Source: Methylobacterium aquaticum
Lineage (GTDB): Bacteria > Pseudomonadota > Alphaproteobacteria > Rhizobiales > Beijerinckiaceae
Direction of reading: 5' to 3'
Assembly (NCBI RefSeq): GCF_016804325.1
Contig: NZ_CP043627.1
Coordinates: forward strand, 3,051,001-3,115,000
Length of the DNA stretch: 64,000 nt
Both the position numbers and the translations under genes were made by a program. The notes under the pieces were generated by a model. The model made no database searches and was not told the DNA's origin. It saw only the letters and a program-made list of their open reading frames with translations. Positions 26,174 through 35,677 of this stretch are shown piece by piece (position 1 is the stretch's first letter; every line of letters starts with the position of its first letter).

Positions 26174-26545
26174 TTACCGACCGCGCCACCACGCGACCAC
26201 CCGCGCCCACTTCGCCTCCAGCCACCGGGCCGCGCGCTCCAGCGACGGCTTCATGCCCGGCAGGTCCTCGCTCAGCAGGGCGAGGCCGAGCGGCAGCATC
26301 CACAGGCCGAAGACCGGCAGCACCGCCAGGAAGCCGCCGAGGATCAGCAGGATCGCCGCCGGGATACGCACCCAGCGCCGCGACGGCGCCCGCAGCCAGG
26401 CGATCGCATCGCCCACGCGCTTCGGCAGCAGGTCGAGCAGCCGGGCGATGCGGTCGTCCCAGGCCTGCGCCAGCGGGTTCGTGGAGCCTTGCGGGTTCGG
26501 CATCGCCGTGGGGACGGGCCGGCGCGTGGTGTCGTCTGTCATCAT
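26174..26545 (-). CDS. Small membrane protein of unknown function
   Basis: A 123-residue protein. Residues 1-60 are polar (with VGDAIAWLRAPSRRW at the end), then come two closely spaced hydrophobic stretches (IPAAILLILGGFLAVLPV and GLWMLPLGLALLS) and a basic, tryptophan-rich tail WLEAKWARVVAWWRGR. Tandem ATGs at 26545 and 26542 are both possible starts; the open frame further upstream overlaps the divergent gene and is not supported. It is divergent from the FemAB-like gene. I do not recognise the family; the pattern suggests an inner-membrane protein with a cytoplasmic amphipathic end. Confidence 0.6.
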   Translation of the reverse strand: MMTDDTTRRPVPTAMPNPQGSTNPLAQAWDDRIARLLDLLPKRVGDAIAWLRAPSRRWVRIPAAILLILGGFLAVLPVFGLWMLPLGLALLSEDLPGMKPSLERAARWLEAKWARVVAWWRGR

Positions 26546-26648
26546 GGCAAGAAACAAATCAGCAAAGCGGCCGGACGGTTCCCGATCCTCACGCCTGCGA
26601 GGCCGCGCCGCATTGCCGAGCCGCCGGGTGCGACCTACCTCCCGCCCC

Positions 26649-27869
26649 ATGGAAGAGACCGGCGGAGCAGGGTGTGGCGCCACCCCGGAGACGGGCACCT
26701 TGCAGGTCCGCGTCGTCCAGCGCATCTCCGAGATCGCGGCGGCCGACTGGGACCGCTGCGCCCTCTCGGCCGAATCGCTCGCGGGCGCGGCCGAGAGCCA
26801 CAACCCCTTCGTCAGCCACGCCTTCCTGTCCTCGCTGGAGGAATCCGCCTGCGTCGGCGGCCGGACCGGCTGGCTGCCCTTGCACGTCGCCGCCGAGCGC
26901 GACGGGCAGGTGATCGGCTACGCCCCCTGCTACCTGAAATCCCACTCGCAGGGCGAGTACGTGTTCGATCACGGCTGGGCCGACGCCTTCGAGCGGGCCG
27001 GCGGCCGCTACTACCCGAAGCTTCAGGTCAGCGTGCCGTTCACGCCGGTGACCGGCCCGCGCTTCCTGATCGCCCCGGGTGAAGATCCCGAAGAGGCCAC
27101 CGCCGCCCTGATCGCGGGCCTGCGGGCCCTGCGCAAGCAGGTCGAGGCCTCCTCGATCCACGCGACCTTCCTGCCCGAGGCCCAGGCCGAGCGGGCGGGC
27201 GATCTCGGCTTCCTGCGCCGGGTCGACCAGCAGTTCCACTGGGACAATGCGGGCTACGCCACCTTCGACGATTTCCTCGGCGCGCTCGCCTCGCGCAAGC
27301 GCAAGGCGATCAAGCGCGAGCGCCGCGACGCGCTGGCCGCCGGGCTCACCATCGAGTGGGTCACCGGCTCGGACCTGACGGAGGCGCATTGGGACGCCTT
27401 CTACCGGTTCTACATCGATACCGGCTCGCGCAAATGGGGCCGGCCCTACCTCAACCGGCGCTTCTTCTCGCTCATCGGCGAGCGGATGCCGGAGCGCATC
27501 CTTTTGGTGATGGCCAAGCGCGATGGCCAGTACGTCGCCGGCGCCATCAACCTGATCGGCGACCGCGCCCTCTACGGCCGCAACTGGGGCTGCATCGAGG
27601 ACCATCCCTTCCTGCATTTCGAGGTCTGCTACTACCAGGCGATCGACTTCGCGATCGCCCGCGGCCTCGCCCGGGTCGAGGCGGGGGCGCAAGGCGAGCA
27701 CAAGCTCGCCCGCGGCTACCGCCCGGTCATCACCCACTCGGCCCACGACATCGCCGACCCGTCCTTGCGCCGGGCCATCGCCGATTACCTCGCCCGCGAG
27801 GCCCGCCACGTCGAGGCGGCGGCGGAAGCCCTCGACGAGGCGACGCCGTTCCGCAAGGGCGACGACTGA
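26649..27869 (+). CDS. FemAB/GNAT-like peptidogalycan-type protein
   Basis: A 406-residue protein with a double-GNAT (FemAB-like) fold of the type annotated as peptidogalycan biosynthesis or recognition protein. Key segments are ESHNPFVSHAFLSSLEES, YLKSHSQGEYVFDHGWADAFERAG, YPKLQVSVPFTPVTGPRFL, then ASRKRKAIKRERRDA and FYRFYIDTGSRKWGRPYLNRRFF. The C-terminal part reads RNWGCIEDHPFLHFEVCYYQAI followed by EAGAQGEHKLARGYRP. No catalytic residues are established for this family; an aminoacyl or acyl transfer to cell-envelope material is the usual guess. It has no signal or membrane helix. Confidence 0.85.
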   Translation: MEETGGAGCGATPETGTLQVRVVQRISEIAAADWDRCALSAESLAGAAESHNPFVSHAFLSSLEESACVGGRTGWLPLHVAAERDGQVIGYAPCYLKSHSQGEYVFDHGWADAFERAGGRYYPKLQVSVPFTPVTGPRFLIAPGEDPEEATAALIAGLRALRKQVEASSIHATFLPEAQAERAGDLGFLRRVDQQFHWDNAGYATFDDFLGALASRKRKAIKRERRDALAAGLTIEWVTGSDLTEAHWDAFYRFYIDTGSRKWGRPYLNRRFFSLIGERMPERILLVMAKRDGQYVAGAINLIGDRALYGRNWGCIEDHPFLHFEVCYYQAIDFAIARGLARVEAGAQGEHKLARGYRPVITHSAHDIADPSLRRAIADYLAREARHVEAAAEALDEATPFRKGDD

Positions 27870-27953
27870 CGGCGCCGTAGCGCCCGGCCCGGCGGGCCGC
27901 TACGCTGATCCCACGGGGCCCGGCAAGAGGCTCCGGTTCGGGAGAGACACACC

Positions 27954-29314
27954 ATGCGCATGAGCGAGGGAGGGCGCGGTCGCGCTTCCCGCCGGTTCCT
28001 GCTGGGCTGCCTCGGGGTTGCCGCCGCCGCATTCGCCACCCCGGCCCTGGCCGATCAGGCCTTGAGGCCCCGCGGCGGTGAGGCCCTGGCGCCGGCCCGG
28101 CCGGAGGAGGTCGGGCTGTCGCCTGAGCGGCTCGGCCGCATCAAGCGGGTCATGGAGGAGGAAGTGGCGGCCGGCCGCCTGCCCGGCGCCGTGGTGATGA
28201 TCGCCCGGCGCGGCCGCCTCGCCTATGCCGAGAGCGTCGGCTTTCGCGACAAGGCCGCCGGGGCGCCGCTGGCCAAGGACGCGATCTTCCGCATCTACTC
28301 GATGACGAAGCCGCTGACCTCGGTCGCCGCCATGACGCTGATGGAGGACGGCCGGCTCCAGCTCACCGACCCGGTCTCGAAATACCTGCCCGAGTTCAAG
28401 GACCTGAAGGTCGCGGGCACCCGCCCCAACGCGCTCGGCGAGGCCGCGCCCGATCTGGTGCCGGCGGAACGCGCACCCACGATCCAGGATCTCCTGCGCC
28501 ACACCGCCGGCCTCGCCTATGGCGAGATCACCACCAACCCGGCGGTGAAGGCGGCCTATGCCAAGGCCGGCCTGTTCAAGCCCGATTTCGACTACAACAC
28601 CACCGACCTCACCCCGGAAGAATTCACGGCCCGGATCGCCGGCGCGCCGCTCGCCTACCAGCCCGGCACGGTCTGGCAATACAGCCTCGCCGTCGACGTG
28701 CTCGGCCGCGTGGTCGAGAAGGCCTCGGGCCAGCGCCTCGGCGACTATCTCGCCGACCGGGTGCTGCGGCCCTTGAAGATGAGCGAGACCGGCTTCTCGG
28801 TGCCGGCCGACAAGGCCGGGCGGATCGCCCAGGCGCTGCCGACCGATCCCGCCACCGGCGCGCCGAACCGGCTCATCGACGGCGCGGTGCCGAAGAACGA
28901 TTCCGGCGGGGCCGGCGGCTACGGCACGGCGGCCGATTACCTGCGCTTCGCGCAAGCCATGCTCGACGGCGGCAGCCTCGACGGCGCCCGGGTGCTCAGC
29001 CGCACCAGCGTCGAGTTGATGACCGCCGACCATCTCGGCGACCGGATCAAGCCGGTGGTCGGTCCCGGCGAGTTGCTGATGGGCGTGCCCGGCTACACCT
29101 TCGGCCTCGGCTTCATGGTGCGCAAGGATGCCGGCATCGCCGGCGTGCCGGGCTCCAAGGGCGAGTTTATGTGGGCGGGCTATGCCGGCACGTTCTTCTG
29201 GGTCGATCCCAAGGAGGATCTGGCGGTGGTGATGATGACCCAGGCCCCGGACCGAGCCGGGCCTTCTACCGGCGCGAGATCAAGCAGCTCGTCTACGGCG
29301 CCATCGCCGATTGA
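27954..29314 (+). CDS. Serine hydrolase of the beta-lactamase/class C family (one apparent frameshift)
   Basis: A signal peptide with twin arginines (SRRFLLGCLGVAAAAFATP) precedes a penicillin-binding-like hydrolase with the SxxK motif YSMTKP, the Tyr motif YSLAVD and a late GYAGT segment. Near 29247-29251 the frame must change for the family C-terminus SRAFYRREIKQLVYGAIAD to be read, ending at the TGA 29312-29314. One added G does this and gives about 453 residues. Without the repair the frame runs on into the M20 gene and makes a false fusion. Members are often annotated as esterases or beta-lactamases; the substrate is unknown. Periplasmic location is inferred from the signal. Confidence 0.87.
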
Positions 29315-29432
29315 ACCGTTCGGGGGCGCGGAAAGCCATGCATTCGCGCCCCTGGACTCGCGAGTGACGACACCGGAGGATGCGCGCCGTCCGGCCCGCC
29401 TCCCGGGTCGCAATCCGGAGCGTCTTCGCCGC

Positions 29433-30602
29433 ATGTCCCCGATCGACCGCATCGCCGCCGACCTCGACGCGCTCACCGCCATCCGGCGCGATTTCCACGC
29501 CCATCCCGAGCTCGGCTTCGAGGAGGTGCGCACCTCCGGCATCGTGGCGGACAAGCTCGCCTCCTGGGGCATCGAGGTGCATCGCGAGATCGGCCGCACC
29601 GGCGTCGTCGGGGTGCTGAAGGGCCGCGGCACCAGCACGCGCCGCATCGGGTTGCGCGCCGACATGGACGCCCTGCCGATCGAAGAGGCGACCAACCTTC
29701 CCTATCGCTCGACGGTGCCGGGCAAGATGCACGCCTGCGGGCATGACGGCCACACCACGATGCTGCTCGGTGCCGCCAAGTACCTCGCCGAGACCCGCGA
29801 CTTCGACGGCACCGCGGTGTTCATCTTCCAGCCCGCCGAAGAGGGCCTGGGCGGCGCCCGCGCCATGCTGGCCGACGGGCTGTTCTCGCGCTTCCCCTGC
29901 GACGAGGTCTACGGCCTGCACAACAACCCGAGCGGGCGGAGCGGCGAGCTCTCGGTGCGGCCGGGCCCGGCCATGGCGGCGGCGGACTTCTTCGACATCC
30001 GCATCGTCGGCCGCGGCGCCCACGGGGCGCAGCCCAATCGCGGCATCGACCCGGTGGTGGTCCAGGCCGCCCTGGTCCAGGCGCTCCAGACCATCGTCAG
30101 CCGCAACGCCGACCCGCTGCAATCGGCGGTCCTGTCGATCACCCAGGTCCATGCCGGGGCGGCCTACAACGTGATCCCGGAGGAGGCCCACCTCGCCGGC
30201 ACGGTCCGCACCTTCGACGACGACATCCGGGCCCTCGTCGCCAGGCGCATGCGCGAGATCTGCGCCGGCGTGGCGGCGACCTTCGGCGCCGAGATCACGG
30301 TCGAGATCCGCGACATCTTCTCGGTCCTGCGCAACAGCGAGGACCAGACCCGCGCCGCCGCCGAGATCGCCACCGAGTTGTTCGGCGCCGCCAAGGTCGA
30401 CACCGCACCGGAGCCCAAGATGGGCAGCGAGGATTTTGCCGACATGCTGCACGCCGTGCCCGGCGCCTATGCCTGGCTCGGGGGCAAGGCCGGGGCGAAC
30501 CTGCACAACGCGGCCTACGACTTCGACGACGCGATCATCCCCCTCGGCGCGGCCTATCTGGCGCGGCTGGTCGAGCGGCGCTCGGCGGCGGCCGCCGCTT
30601 GA
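29433..30602 (+). CDS. M20 family amidohydrolase (hippurate hydrolase type)
   Basis: A 389-residue zinc aminoacylase-like enzyme. Segments are RRDFHAHPELGFEEVRTSG, LRADMDALPIEE (metal Asp), KMHACGHDGHTTMLLGAA (metal His), QPAEEGLGGARAML (catalytic Glu pair), YGLHNNP, and KMGSEDFADML with ANLHNAAYDFDD near the end. A dimerisation domain lies in the middle. This is the pattern of N-acyl-amino-acid or hippurate hydrolases. ATG 29433 is chosen because it precedes the conserved N-terminus; upstream in-frame residues result only from the frameshift in the preceding gene. It is probably co-transcribed with the serine hydrolase. Confidence 0.93.
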   Translation: MSPIDRIAADLDALTAIRRDFHAHPELGFEEVRTSGIVADKLASWGIEVHREIGRTGVVGVLKGRGTSTRRIGLRADMDALPIEEATNLPYRSTVPGKMHACGHDGHTTMLLGAAKYLAETRDFDGTAVFIFQPAEEGLGGARAMLADGLFSRFPCDEVYGLHNNPSGRSGELSVRPGPAMAAADFFDIRIVGRGAHGAQPNRGIDPVVVQAALVQALQTIVSRNADPLQSAVLSITQVHAGAAYNVIPEEAHLAGTVRTFDDDIRALVARRMREICAGVAATFGAEITVEIRDIFSVLRNSEDQTRAAAEIATELFGAAKVDTAPEPKMGSEDFADMLHAVPGAYAWLGGKAGANLHNAAYDFDDAIIPLGAAYLARLVERRSAAAAA

Positions 30603-30659
30603 GAGCGGAGTACACGACACCGGCGCAAAGCCCGCGATTGTCAGGCTTTTTCCATCCGC

Positions 30660-30917
30660 AACCTCATACTGAGGTGTCATACCAACGGTCGTTGGAAACG
30701 ACCTTTGGTTCCGTTCTCGAATTTTCGTCAAGCCTCTGGCTTGGCATGGAAAATTCGAGATGGCTCAATGGCCCGATGCGTCAGCATCTTGGGCCATTGG
30801 TGTCAGTCCATCCTTGATGGACTGACCTCGAAGGAGGGCTCCAGACGCCGCTGCGATTCCTGGAGGCCTCCTTCGAGGCTCCGCGATCTTCGATCGCTCC
30901 ACACCTCGGGATGAGGT
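30660..30917. repeat. Intergenic palindrome, family A copy 2, interrupted
   Basis: The outer arms AACCTCATACTGAGGTG and ACACCTCGGGATGAGGT and the inner arms CTCGAAGGAGGGCTCCAG and GGAGGCCTCCTTCGAG are those of family A. A second palindromic element at 30681-30801 has split it after GAGGTGTCA. The remainder of the 467-base gap (30603-31069) holds no gene. Confidence 0.85.
30681..30801. mobile_element. Small palindromic element inserted in a family A repeat
   Basis: About 121 bases with near-matching ends (ACCAACGG and CCATTGGT). They contain a hairpin CTCGAATTTTC / GAAAATTCGAG, a GGTCGTTGGAAACGACC stem and TGGCCCGATGC / GCATCTTGGGCCA. The host repeat resumes exactly where family A copies at 57.8 and 52.8 kb continue, and GTCA (within GGTGTCA) is present on both sides, consistent with a target duplication. 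Confidence 0.6.
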
Positions 30918-31069
30918 CGCGGGTGGGAAGGGTCGGCGACGCTGGGAGCGGTTTCTGTCGTGTGCCGTGTCGAAGCGCGATCGGGAACTGCTCTGGAAGC
31001 GGTTTCGATCGCGCGGCGGGTCGGGTAAGGGGCTCGGCCACGCCGCGCAAGGCTCCAGGGACCCGTGCG

Positions 31070-31501
31070 ATGACCGAGACCGCCTACGACCCCCAGAACA
31101 TCTTCGGCAAGATCCTGCGGGGCGAGATCCCCTGCCACAAAGTCTACGAGAACGAGCACGTCGTCGCGTTCATGGACGTGATGCCCCAGGCCGACGGCCA
31201 TACCCTGGTGGTGCCCAAGACCCCGAGCCGCAACCTCCTCGACGCGGATCCCGCCACGCTCGGCCACCTCTACGCCGCGGTCCAGACCGTGGCCCGGGCC
31301 GCCAGGGCGGCCTTCGCGGCGGACGGCGTCGCGGTCTACCAGTACAACGAGGCGGCGGCCGGCCAGACCGTGTTCCACCTCCACGTCCACGTCCTGCCCC
31401 GGCACGAGGGCGTGGCGCCGCGCCGCCACGTCGACGGCATGGCCGATCCGGCTCTGCTGGCCCAGCATGCGGAGCGGATCCGGGCGGCGCTCGAGGGCTG
31501 A
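31070..31501 (+). CDS. HIT family nucleotide hydrolase/transferase
   Basis: A 143-residue HIT protein. It reads NIFGKILRGEIPCHKVYE at the N-terminus and QTVFHLHVHVLPRHEG at the active site (the His-phi-His-phi-His triad, HLHVHV, whose middle His is the nucleophile). This is the Hint or bacterial HinT branch, which hydrolyses adenosine phosphoramidates or AMP-lysine type bonds. The ATG at 31070 gives the normal length; the longer open frame upstream lies in repeat DNA. It is convergent with rpsD and shares a bidirectional terminator with it. Confidence 0.92.
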   Translation: MTETAYDPQNIFGKILRGEIPCHKVYENEHVVAFMDVMPQADGHTLVVPKTPSRNLLDADPATLGHLYAAVQTVARAARAAFAADGVAVYQYNEAAAGQTVFHLHVHVLPRHEGVAPRRHVDGMADPALLAQHAERIRAALEG

Positions 31502-31561
31502 CGCGCCGGCTCTCCCGGGGCGACGTCGTCGCGCCGGGTCCTCGACCCCCCCCACCAACGA

Positions 31562-31589
31562 GAAAAGCCGCCCTCGCGGGCGGCTTTCC
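31562..31589. terminator. Bidirectional terminator between HIT gene and rpsD
   Basis: The stem AAAGCCGCCC / GGGCGGCTTT with a four-base loop has A-runs before and T-containing sequence after. It can terminate both the rightward HIT gene and the leftward rpsD transcript. Confidence 0.85.
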
Positions 31590-31621
31590 GGAAAACACTC
31601 GGTTCTCAGCGTCGCGTAAGA

Positions 31622-32239
31622 TCAGCGCGAGTAGAACTCGATGACCAGGTTCGGCTCCATCTGCACCGGGTACGGGACCTCGGACAGGGTCGGCACGCGG
31701 GTCATGCGGGCGGTCATCTTGCCGTGGTCGACCTCGATGTAGTCGGGCACGTCGCGCTCGGCGAGCTGGCTCGCCACGAGGACGATCTCGAGCTGCTTGG
31801 AGGATTCCTTGATCTCGATCACGTCGTCGGGCTTGACGAGGTAGCTCGGGATGTTGACGCGCACGCCGTTCACCCGGATGTGGCCGTGGTTCACGAACTG
31901 GCGGGCGGCGAACGGGGTCGCCACGAACTTCGAGCGGTAGACCACCGCGTCGAGGCGGCGCTCGAGCAGGCCGACCAGGTTCTCGCCCGAGTCGCCGCGC
32001 AGGCGGATCGCCTCGGCGTAGTAACGGCGGAACTGCTTCTCGGTGATGTTGCCGTAGTAGCCCTTGAGCTTCTGCTTGGCGCGCAGCTGCGTGCCGAAGT
32101 CGGACATCTTGCCCTTGCGGCGCTGGCCGTGCTGGCCCGGGCCGTACTCGCGGCGGTTCACGGGGCTCTTCGGGCGGCCCCAGATGTTCTGGCCCATGCG
32201 GCGATCGAGCTTGTGCTTCGCCTGAACGCGTTTCGACAT
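31622..32239 (-). CDS. rpsD: 30S ribosomal protein S4
   Basis: A 205-residue S4 protein, which binds the 5' domain of 16S rRNA and nucleates 30S assembly. It opens [20 protein letters not shown], has the arginine- and lysine-rich N-terminal region with [16 protein letters not shown], and an S4 RNA-binding domain with [37 protein letters not shown] and VIEIKESSK. It ends LVIEFYSR, as alphaproteobacterial S4 does. The gene is monocistronic with 160 bases of upstream gap towards the hydrolase gene. Confidence 0.98.
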   Translation of the reverse strand: MSKRVQAKHKLDRRMGQNIWGRPKSPVNRREYGPGQHGQRRKGKMSDFGTQLRAKQKLKGYYGNITEKQFRRYYAEAIRLRGDSGENLVGLLERRLDAVVYRSKFVATPFAARQFVNHGHIRVNGVRVNIPSYLVKPDDVIEIKESSKQLEIVLVASQLAERDVPDYIEVDHGKMTARMTRVPTLSEVPYPVQMEPNLVIEFYSR

Positions 32240-32400
32240 CGCGTGTCCTCTAGAAATGCATCACGTAGGAGAGGAACGCGCCCTCCTCCCCCGTAAACCG
32301 GGGCGACAGAGCGGCCGTGACGAGCCGCTCGCGGGTGCGCAAAATGTTTCGGGGCCCCGAACCGGAGCCCCGCGAACCGGGCGCTCTTAGGCGACAAAGC

Positions 32401-33228
32401 TTACTTGGTCAAGAGTCCGGGGCCGGGCCGGAACCGCGCCTCGGCGTCCGAATCCCGGCCGCCTAAGATCGAGACGTGGTCGCCCGGCACCTCGACGAAC
32501 TCGGCTTTGGCCGCGCGCGCGAGGCGGGCGCCGTACTTGGCTGGGATCACCGGATCGGCATCGCCGTGGACGATCAGGACCGGCACCGGGACGCTGCCGA
32601 TGATCCGGTCGGAGTGCCAGGTGTTCGACAGGAGGCCCGCCGGCAGGAGCCGGAAATGGTGGCGCGCCATCGCGGTCATCGAGTCGAACGGCGCTTCGAG
32701 GTACAGGCCAAGCACGCTCGCCGCACCTGCCCGGGCCGCCACCGCGACGGCGACCGCGGCCCCTAAGGAGTGCCCGTGCAGCAGCACCGGCGCCCCCGGC
32801 GCGAGGCGGCGCGCCTCCGCCAAGGCCGCGAGCCCGTCGGCGATCAGGCCGGCCTCGCTCGGGCTCCCCGTCGAGCCCGGATAACCGCGATAGGCCGGCG
32901 CCATCACGCCCCACCCTCGCGCCCGCCAGGGTCCGGCGGCGAAGCGCTCGGCGTGCCATTCGGGCAGCGACGCGTTGCCGTGGAAGGTCACCACCATGCC
33001 GGCGCCGCGGGCCGGCGGCAGCCAGAGGGCGCGCAGGCGCTCGCCGTCCGGCGTCGGGACGGTGATCGTCCGGAGATCGGGCGGCAGCCGGGCGCCCGTC
33101 GCCGGGACCGGACCGCCCTGCCCCGGATAGAGGAGGCCGCGCTGGAACCACCAGAACGCCGCCACCACGGCGCCGTAGAGGGCGAGGACGACGAGCAGCA
33201 GGCCGAGGGCCACCCGCATCACGGTCAC
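32401..33228 (-). CDS. Membrane-anchored alpha/beta hydrolase
   Basis: A 275-residue hydrolase with an N-terminal membrane helix (VALGLLLVVLALYGAVVAAF). The oxyanion region reads VVTFHGNASLPEW, the nucleophile elbow is LLHGHSLGAAVAV (GxSxG), the acid lies in LIVHGDADPVIP and the catalytic His in EVPGDHVSIL. It resembles the ABHD13/Bem46-like family of serine hydrolases facing the periplasm or the membrane surface. The substrate is unknown. The start lies 12 bases from the murI stop, and both read leftward, so they probably form an operon. Confidence 0.9.
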   Translation of the reverse strand: MTVMRVALGLLLVVLALYGAVVAAFWWFQRGLLYPGQGGPVPATGARLPPDLRTITVPTPDGERLRALWLPPARGAGMVVTFHGNASLPEWHAERFAAGPWRARGWGVMAPAYRGYPGSTGSPSEAGLIADGLAALAEARRLAPGAPVLLHGHSLGAAVAVAVAARAGAASVLGLYLEAPFDSMTAMARHHFRLLPAGLLSNTWHSDRIIGSVPVPVLIVHGDADPVIPAKYGARLARAAKAEFVEVPGDHVSILGGRDSDAEARFRPGPGLLTK

Positions 33229-33240
33229 GGCGCTCGAGCC

Positions 33241-34116
33241 TTACTGGAGGACGAGCGGCATCGCCTCGACGGCGAGTTCGGCCAAGCCCCGGTCGCCGAG
33301 CGCCGCGCGCAGGGCCGGCGTCAGCCGGTCGCCGGAGGTGAAGGCGGCGAGCACCGGGCCGGGCACGTCGTCTCCCAATCCGCGGGCGGGGCCGCCGATC
33401 AGCTGGGTCATGCGCCGGGCGATCGCCGGGGCGGGGTCGATCCAGGTCACCGGCCAGGGCGCGATCGCCTGGTAGCGGGACAGCAGCAGCGGGTAATGGG
33501 TGCAGGCGAGCACGACCACGTCGGTGCGCCCCACCTCGCCCTCGACGAAGCAGGGCCCGATCTCGGCCCAGAGGGCGGCATCCGAGACCGGCAGGCCCGA
33601 CAAGGCCGCCTCGGCGAGCGCCGCCAGCCCCGTCGCCCCGACGAGGGTGACCCGGCAGCCCGCCGCGTAGGTGTCGATCAGCTCGCGGGTGTAGTCGCGC
33701 CGCACGGTCCCGGGTGTCGCGAGCACGCTGACGAGGCCGGAACGGGTCGCGGCCGCCGCCGGCTTGATCGGCGGCACGGTGCCGACGAACGGGATGTCGA
33801 AGCGCTGCCGCAGGGCCGGCAGGACCAGGGTCGAGGCGGTGTTGCAGGCCACCACGACGAGGTCGGGGGCATGGACCGTGATCAGCCGCTCCATGACGGC
33901 CAGCACGCGGGCCACCAGCACCGGCTCGGCGAGGCCGCCATACGGAAAGGCGGCGTCGTCGGCGGCGTAGACTACCCGGGCATCGGGCCGGGCGCGCCGC
34001 ACCTCGGAGAGCACCGTGAGGCCGCCGAGGCCGGAATCGAACACGAGGACCACCGGGGCACGGGTGATCGGCGCCGGGGGCGCCGCGGCTGTGCCGGCCA
34101 TCAGATCGAACCGCAT
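33241..34116 (-). CDS. murI: Glutamate racemase
   Basis: A 291-residue racemase that makes D-glutamate for peptidoglycan. The sequence has the expected VLVFDSGLGGLTVLSE start, VVVACNTASTLVLPALR with the first catalytic Cys, and VVVLACTHYPLLLSRY with the second. About 20 extra residues precede the core. It is co-oriented with the following hydrolase gene and transcribed away from egtB. Gene length is normal. Confidence 0.95.
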   Translation of the reverse strand: MRFDLMAGTAAAPPAPITRAPVVLVFDSGLGGLTVLSEVRRARPDARVVYAADDAAFPYGGLAEPVLVARVLAVMERLITVHAPDLVVVACNTASTLVLPALRQRFDIPFVGTVPPIKPAAAATRSGLVSVLATPGTVRRDYTRELIDTYAAGCRVTLVGATGLAALAEAALSGLPVSDAALWAEIGPCFVEGEVGRTDVVVLACTHYPLLLSRYQAIAPWPVTWIDPAPAIARRMTQLIGGPARGLGDDVPGPVLAAFTSGDRLTPALRAALGDRGLAELAVEAMPLVLQ

Positions 34117-34323
34117 GGGAGGTTTTGACCGAGAGGGAAGGAAGGTTGCCGGCGAGAGTCCGGCGCGATCGTTAAGGCTTGGTCACTGCGGCGGCAAAAA
34201 GGCCCCGCTTCTCCCGCGACGCACACGCGGCCGGATCGGCGCCCGCCTCAAGCTGCGCGGTAACGCCGCGCTGGAGAAACGGATACTCCTGACCAACGTT
34301 GATCGTGAACGATCCGTCTACCC

Positions 34324-35616
34324 ATGAGGGATGATCCGATGGCAGCGACCGCGACCGCGCAGGTCCTCGACATGCCCCATGACGCGCGTCATGACGCGCG
34401 CCCCGCCTTTCCTCCGCCGCCCGCCGATGCCCGCCCGGTCGACCGGGGCGCCTGGATCGCGGCCTTCCGCCATGTGCGCGACGAGACCGAGCGCCGCGCC
34501 GCGCCGCTCTCGCCGGAGGACCAGCAGGTCCAGTCGATGCCGGATGCGAGCCCGACCAAGTGGCACCGCGCCCATACGACCTGGTTCTTCGAGCAGTTCC
34601 TGCTGAAGGAGCGGGTGCCGGGCTACACCGTCTTCGACGAGCGCTACTTCTACCTGTTCAATTCCTACTACGTGCAGGCGGGCCCCCGCGCCCCGCGGAT
34701 CAGCCGCGGCCTCGTCACCCGGCCGACCTGCGACGAGGTCGCGGCCTACCGGGTTCATGTCGACCGCCGGGTCGCCGACCTGATCGCGAATGCCCCCGAG
34801 GGGCAGATCGCGGAGATCGTCGCGGTGGTGGAGATCGGCCTGCACCACGAGCAGCAGCATCAGGAGCTGATGCTCACCGACATCCTGCACGCCTTCGCCC
34901 AGAACCCGCTGCACCCGGCCTATGACGAGGGCTGGCGCTGGCCCGCCCTGTCGCAGCGGCCGGGCCGGGTGGCGCTCGATGGCGGTGTGACCCAGATGGG
35001 GCACGCGGGCTCCGGCTTCCACTTCGACAACGAGGAGCCGCGCCACGACGTGCTGCTGCGGCCGGTCGAGATCGACCGCGCCCTCGTCACCAACGGCGAG
35101 TGGCTCGAATTCATGCAGGATGGCGGCTACGCCAGGCCGGAACTGTGGCTCTCCGACGGGTTCGTGGCCGTCCAGACCGAGGGCTGGGAGGCGCCGGGCT
35201 ACTGGCGGCAACGCGACGGCGTGTGGTCGAGCATGACGCTCGCCGGCGTGAAGCCCGTCGATCCGGCCATGCCGGTGACCCATGTGAGCTACTACGAGGC
35301 CGACGCCTTCGCCCGCTGGGCCGGCCGCGACCTGCCGACCGAGGCCGAGTGGGAAGCGGCCAGCGGCTCCCTCGATGCCGGGTTCGGCCATGTCTGGCAA
35401 TGGACCCGCAGCGCCTATTCCGCCTATCCGGGCTACCGGCCGCTGCCGGGCGCGCTCGGCGAGTACAACGGCAAGTTCATGGTCAGCCAGTTCGTGCTGC
35501 GCGGGTCCTCGGTGGCGACGCCCCAGGGCCACAGCCGGCCGACCTATCGGAACTTCTTCTATCCCCACCAGCGCTGGCAGTTCACGGGCCTGCGTCTATC
35601 TCGATACCAAGCCTGA
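34324..35616 (+). CDS. egtB: Ergothioneine biosynthesis sulfoxide synthase EgtB
   Basis: A 430-residue non-haem iron enzyme that couples trimethylhistidine (hercynine) with a thiol (gamma-Glu-Cys or Cys) and oxygen to give a sulfoxide. The N-terminal DinB-like part carries iron ligands in WHRAHTTWFFEQF and LHHEQQHQELML (HxxxH). The C-terminal FGE-sulfatase fold includes PVTHVSYYEADAFARWAGR, LPTEAEWEAA and YRNFFYPHQRWQFTGLRL. ATG 34324 or the second ATG at 34339 may be the start. egtD follows after 61 bases. No egtA, egtC or egtE is nearby; two-gene egtBD loci are common outside actinobacteria. Confidence 0.95.
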   Translation: MRDDPMAATATAQVLDMPHDARHDARPAFPPPPADARPVDRGAWIAAFRHVRDETERRAAPLSPEDQQVQSMPDASPTKWHRAHTTWFFEQFLLKERVPGYTVFDERYFYLFNSYYVQAGPRAPRISRGLVTRPTCDEVAAYRVHVDRRVADLIANAPEGQIAEIVAVVEIGLHHEQQHQELMLTDILHAFAQNPLHPAYDEGWRWPALSQRPGRVALDGGVTQMGHAGSGFHFDNEEPRHDVLLRPVEIDRALVTNGEWLEFMQDGGYARPELWLSDGFVAVQTEGWEAPGYWRQRDGVWSSMTLAGVKPVDPAMPVTHVSYYEADAFARWAGRDLPTEAEWEAASGSLDAGFGHVWQWTRSAYSAYPGYRPLPGALGEYNGKFMVSQFVLRGSSVATPQGHSRPTYRNFFYPHQRWQFTGLRLSRYQA

Positions 35617-35677
35617 GGCGCGTTCTGCCTCGATCCGGGTGCCGTGAGGCCCCCGCCCGATTTCGGAGTTCCCGCCC

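Noticed and set aside
24756..27869. 1037-codon plus-strand frame joining the exoF region to the FemAB-like protein
   Set aside because: The first two thirds are out of frame with exoF and then run through a repeat. Only the last 406 codons are a real gene.
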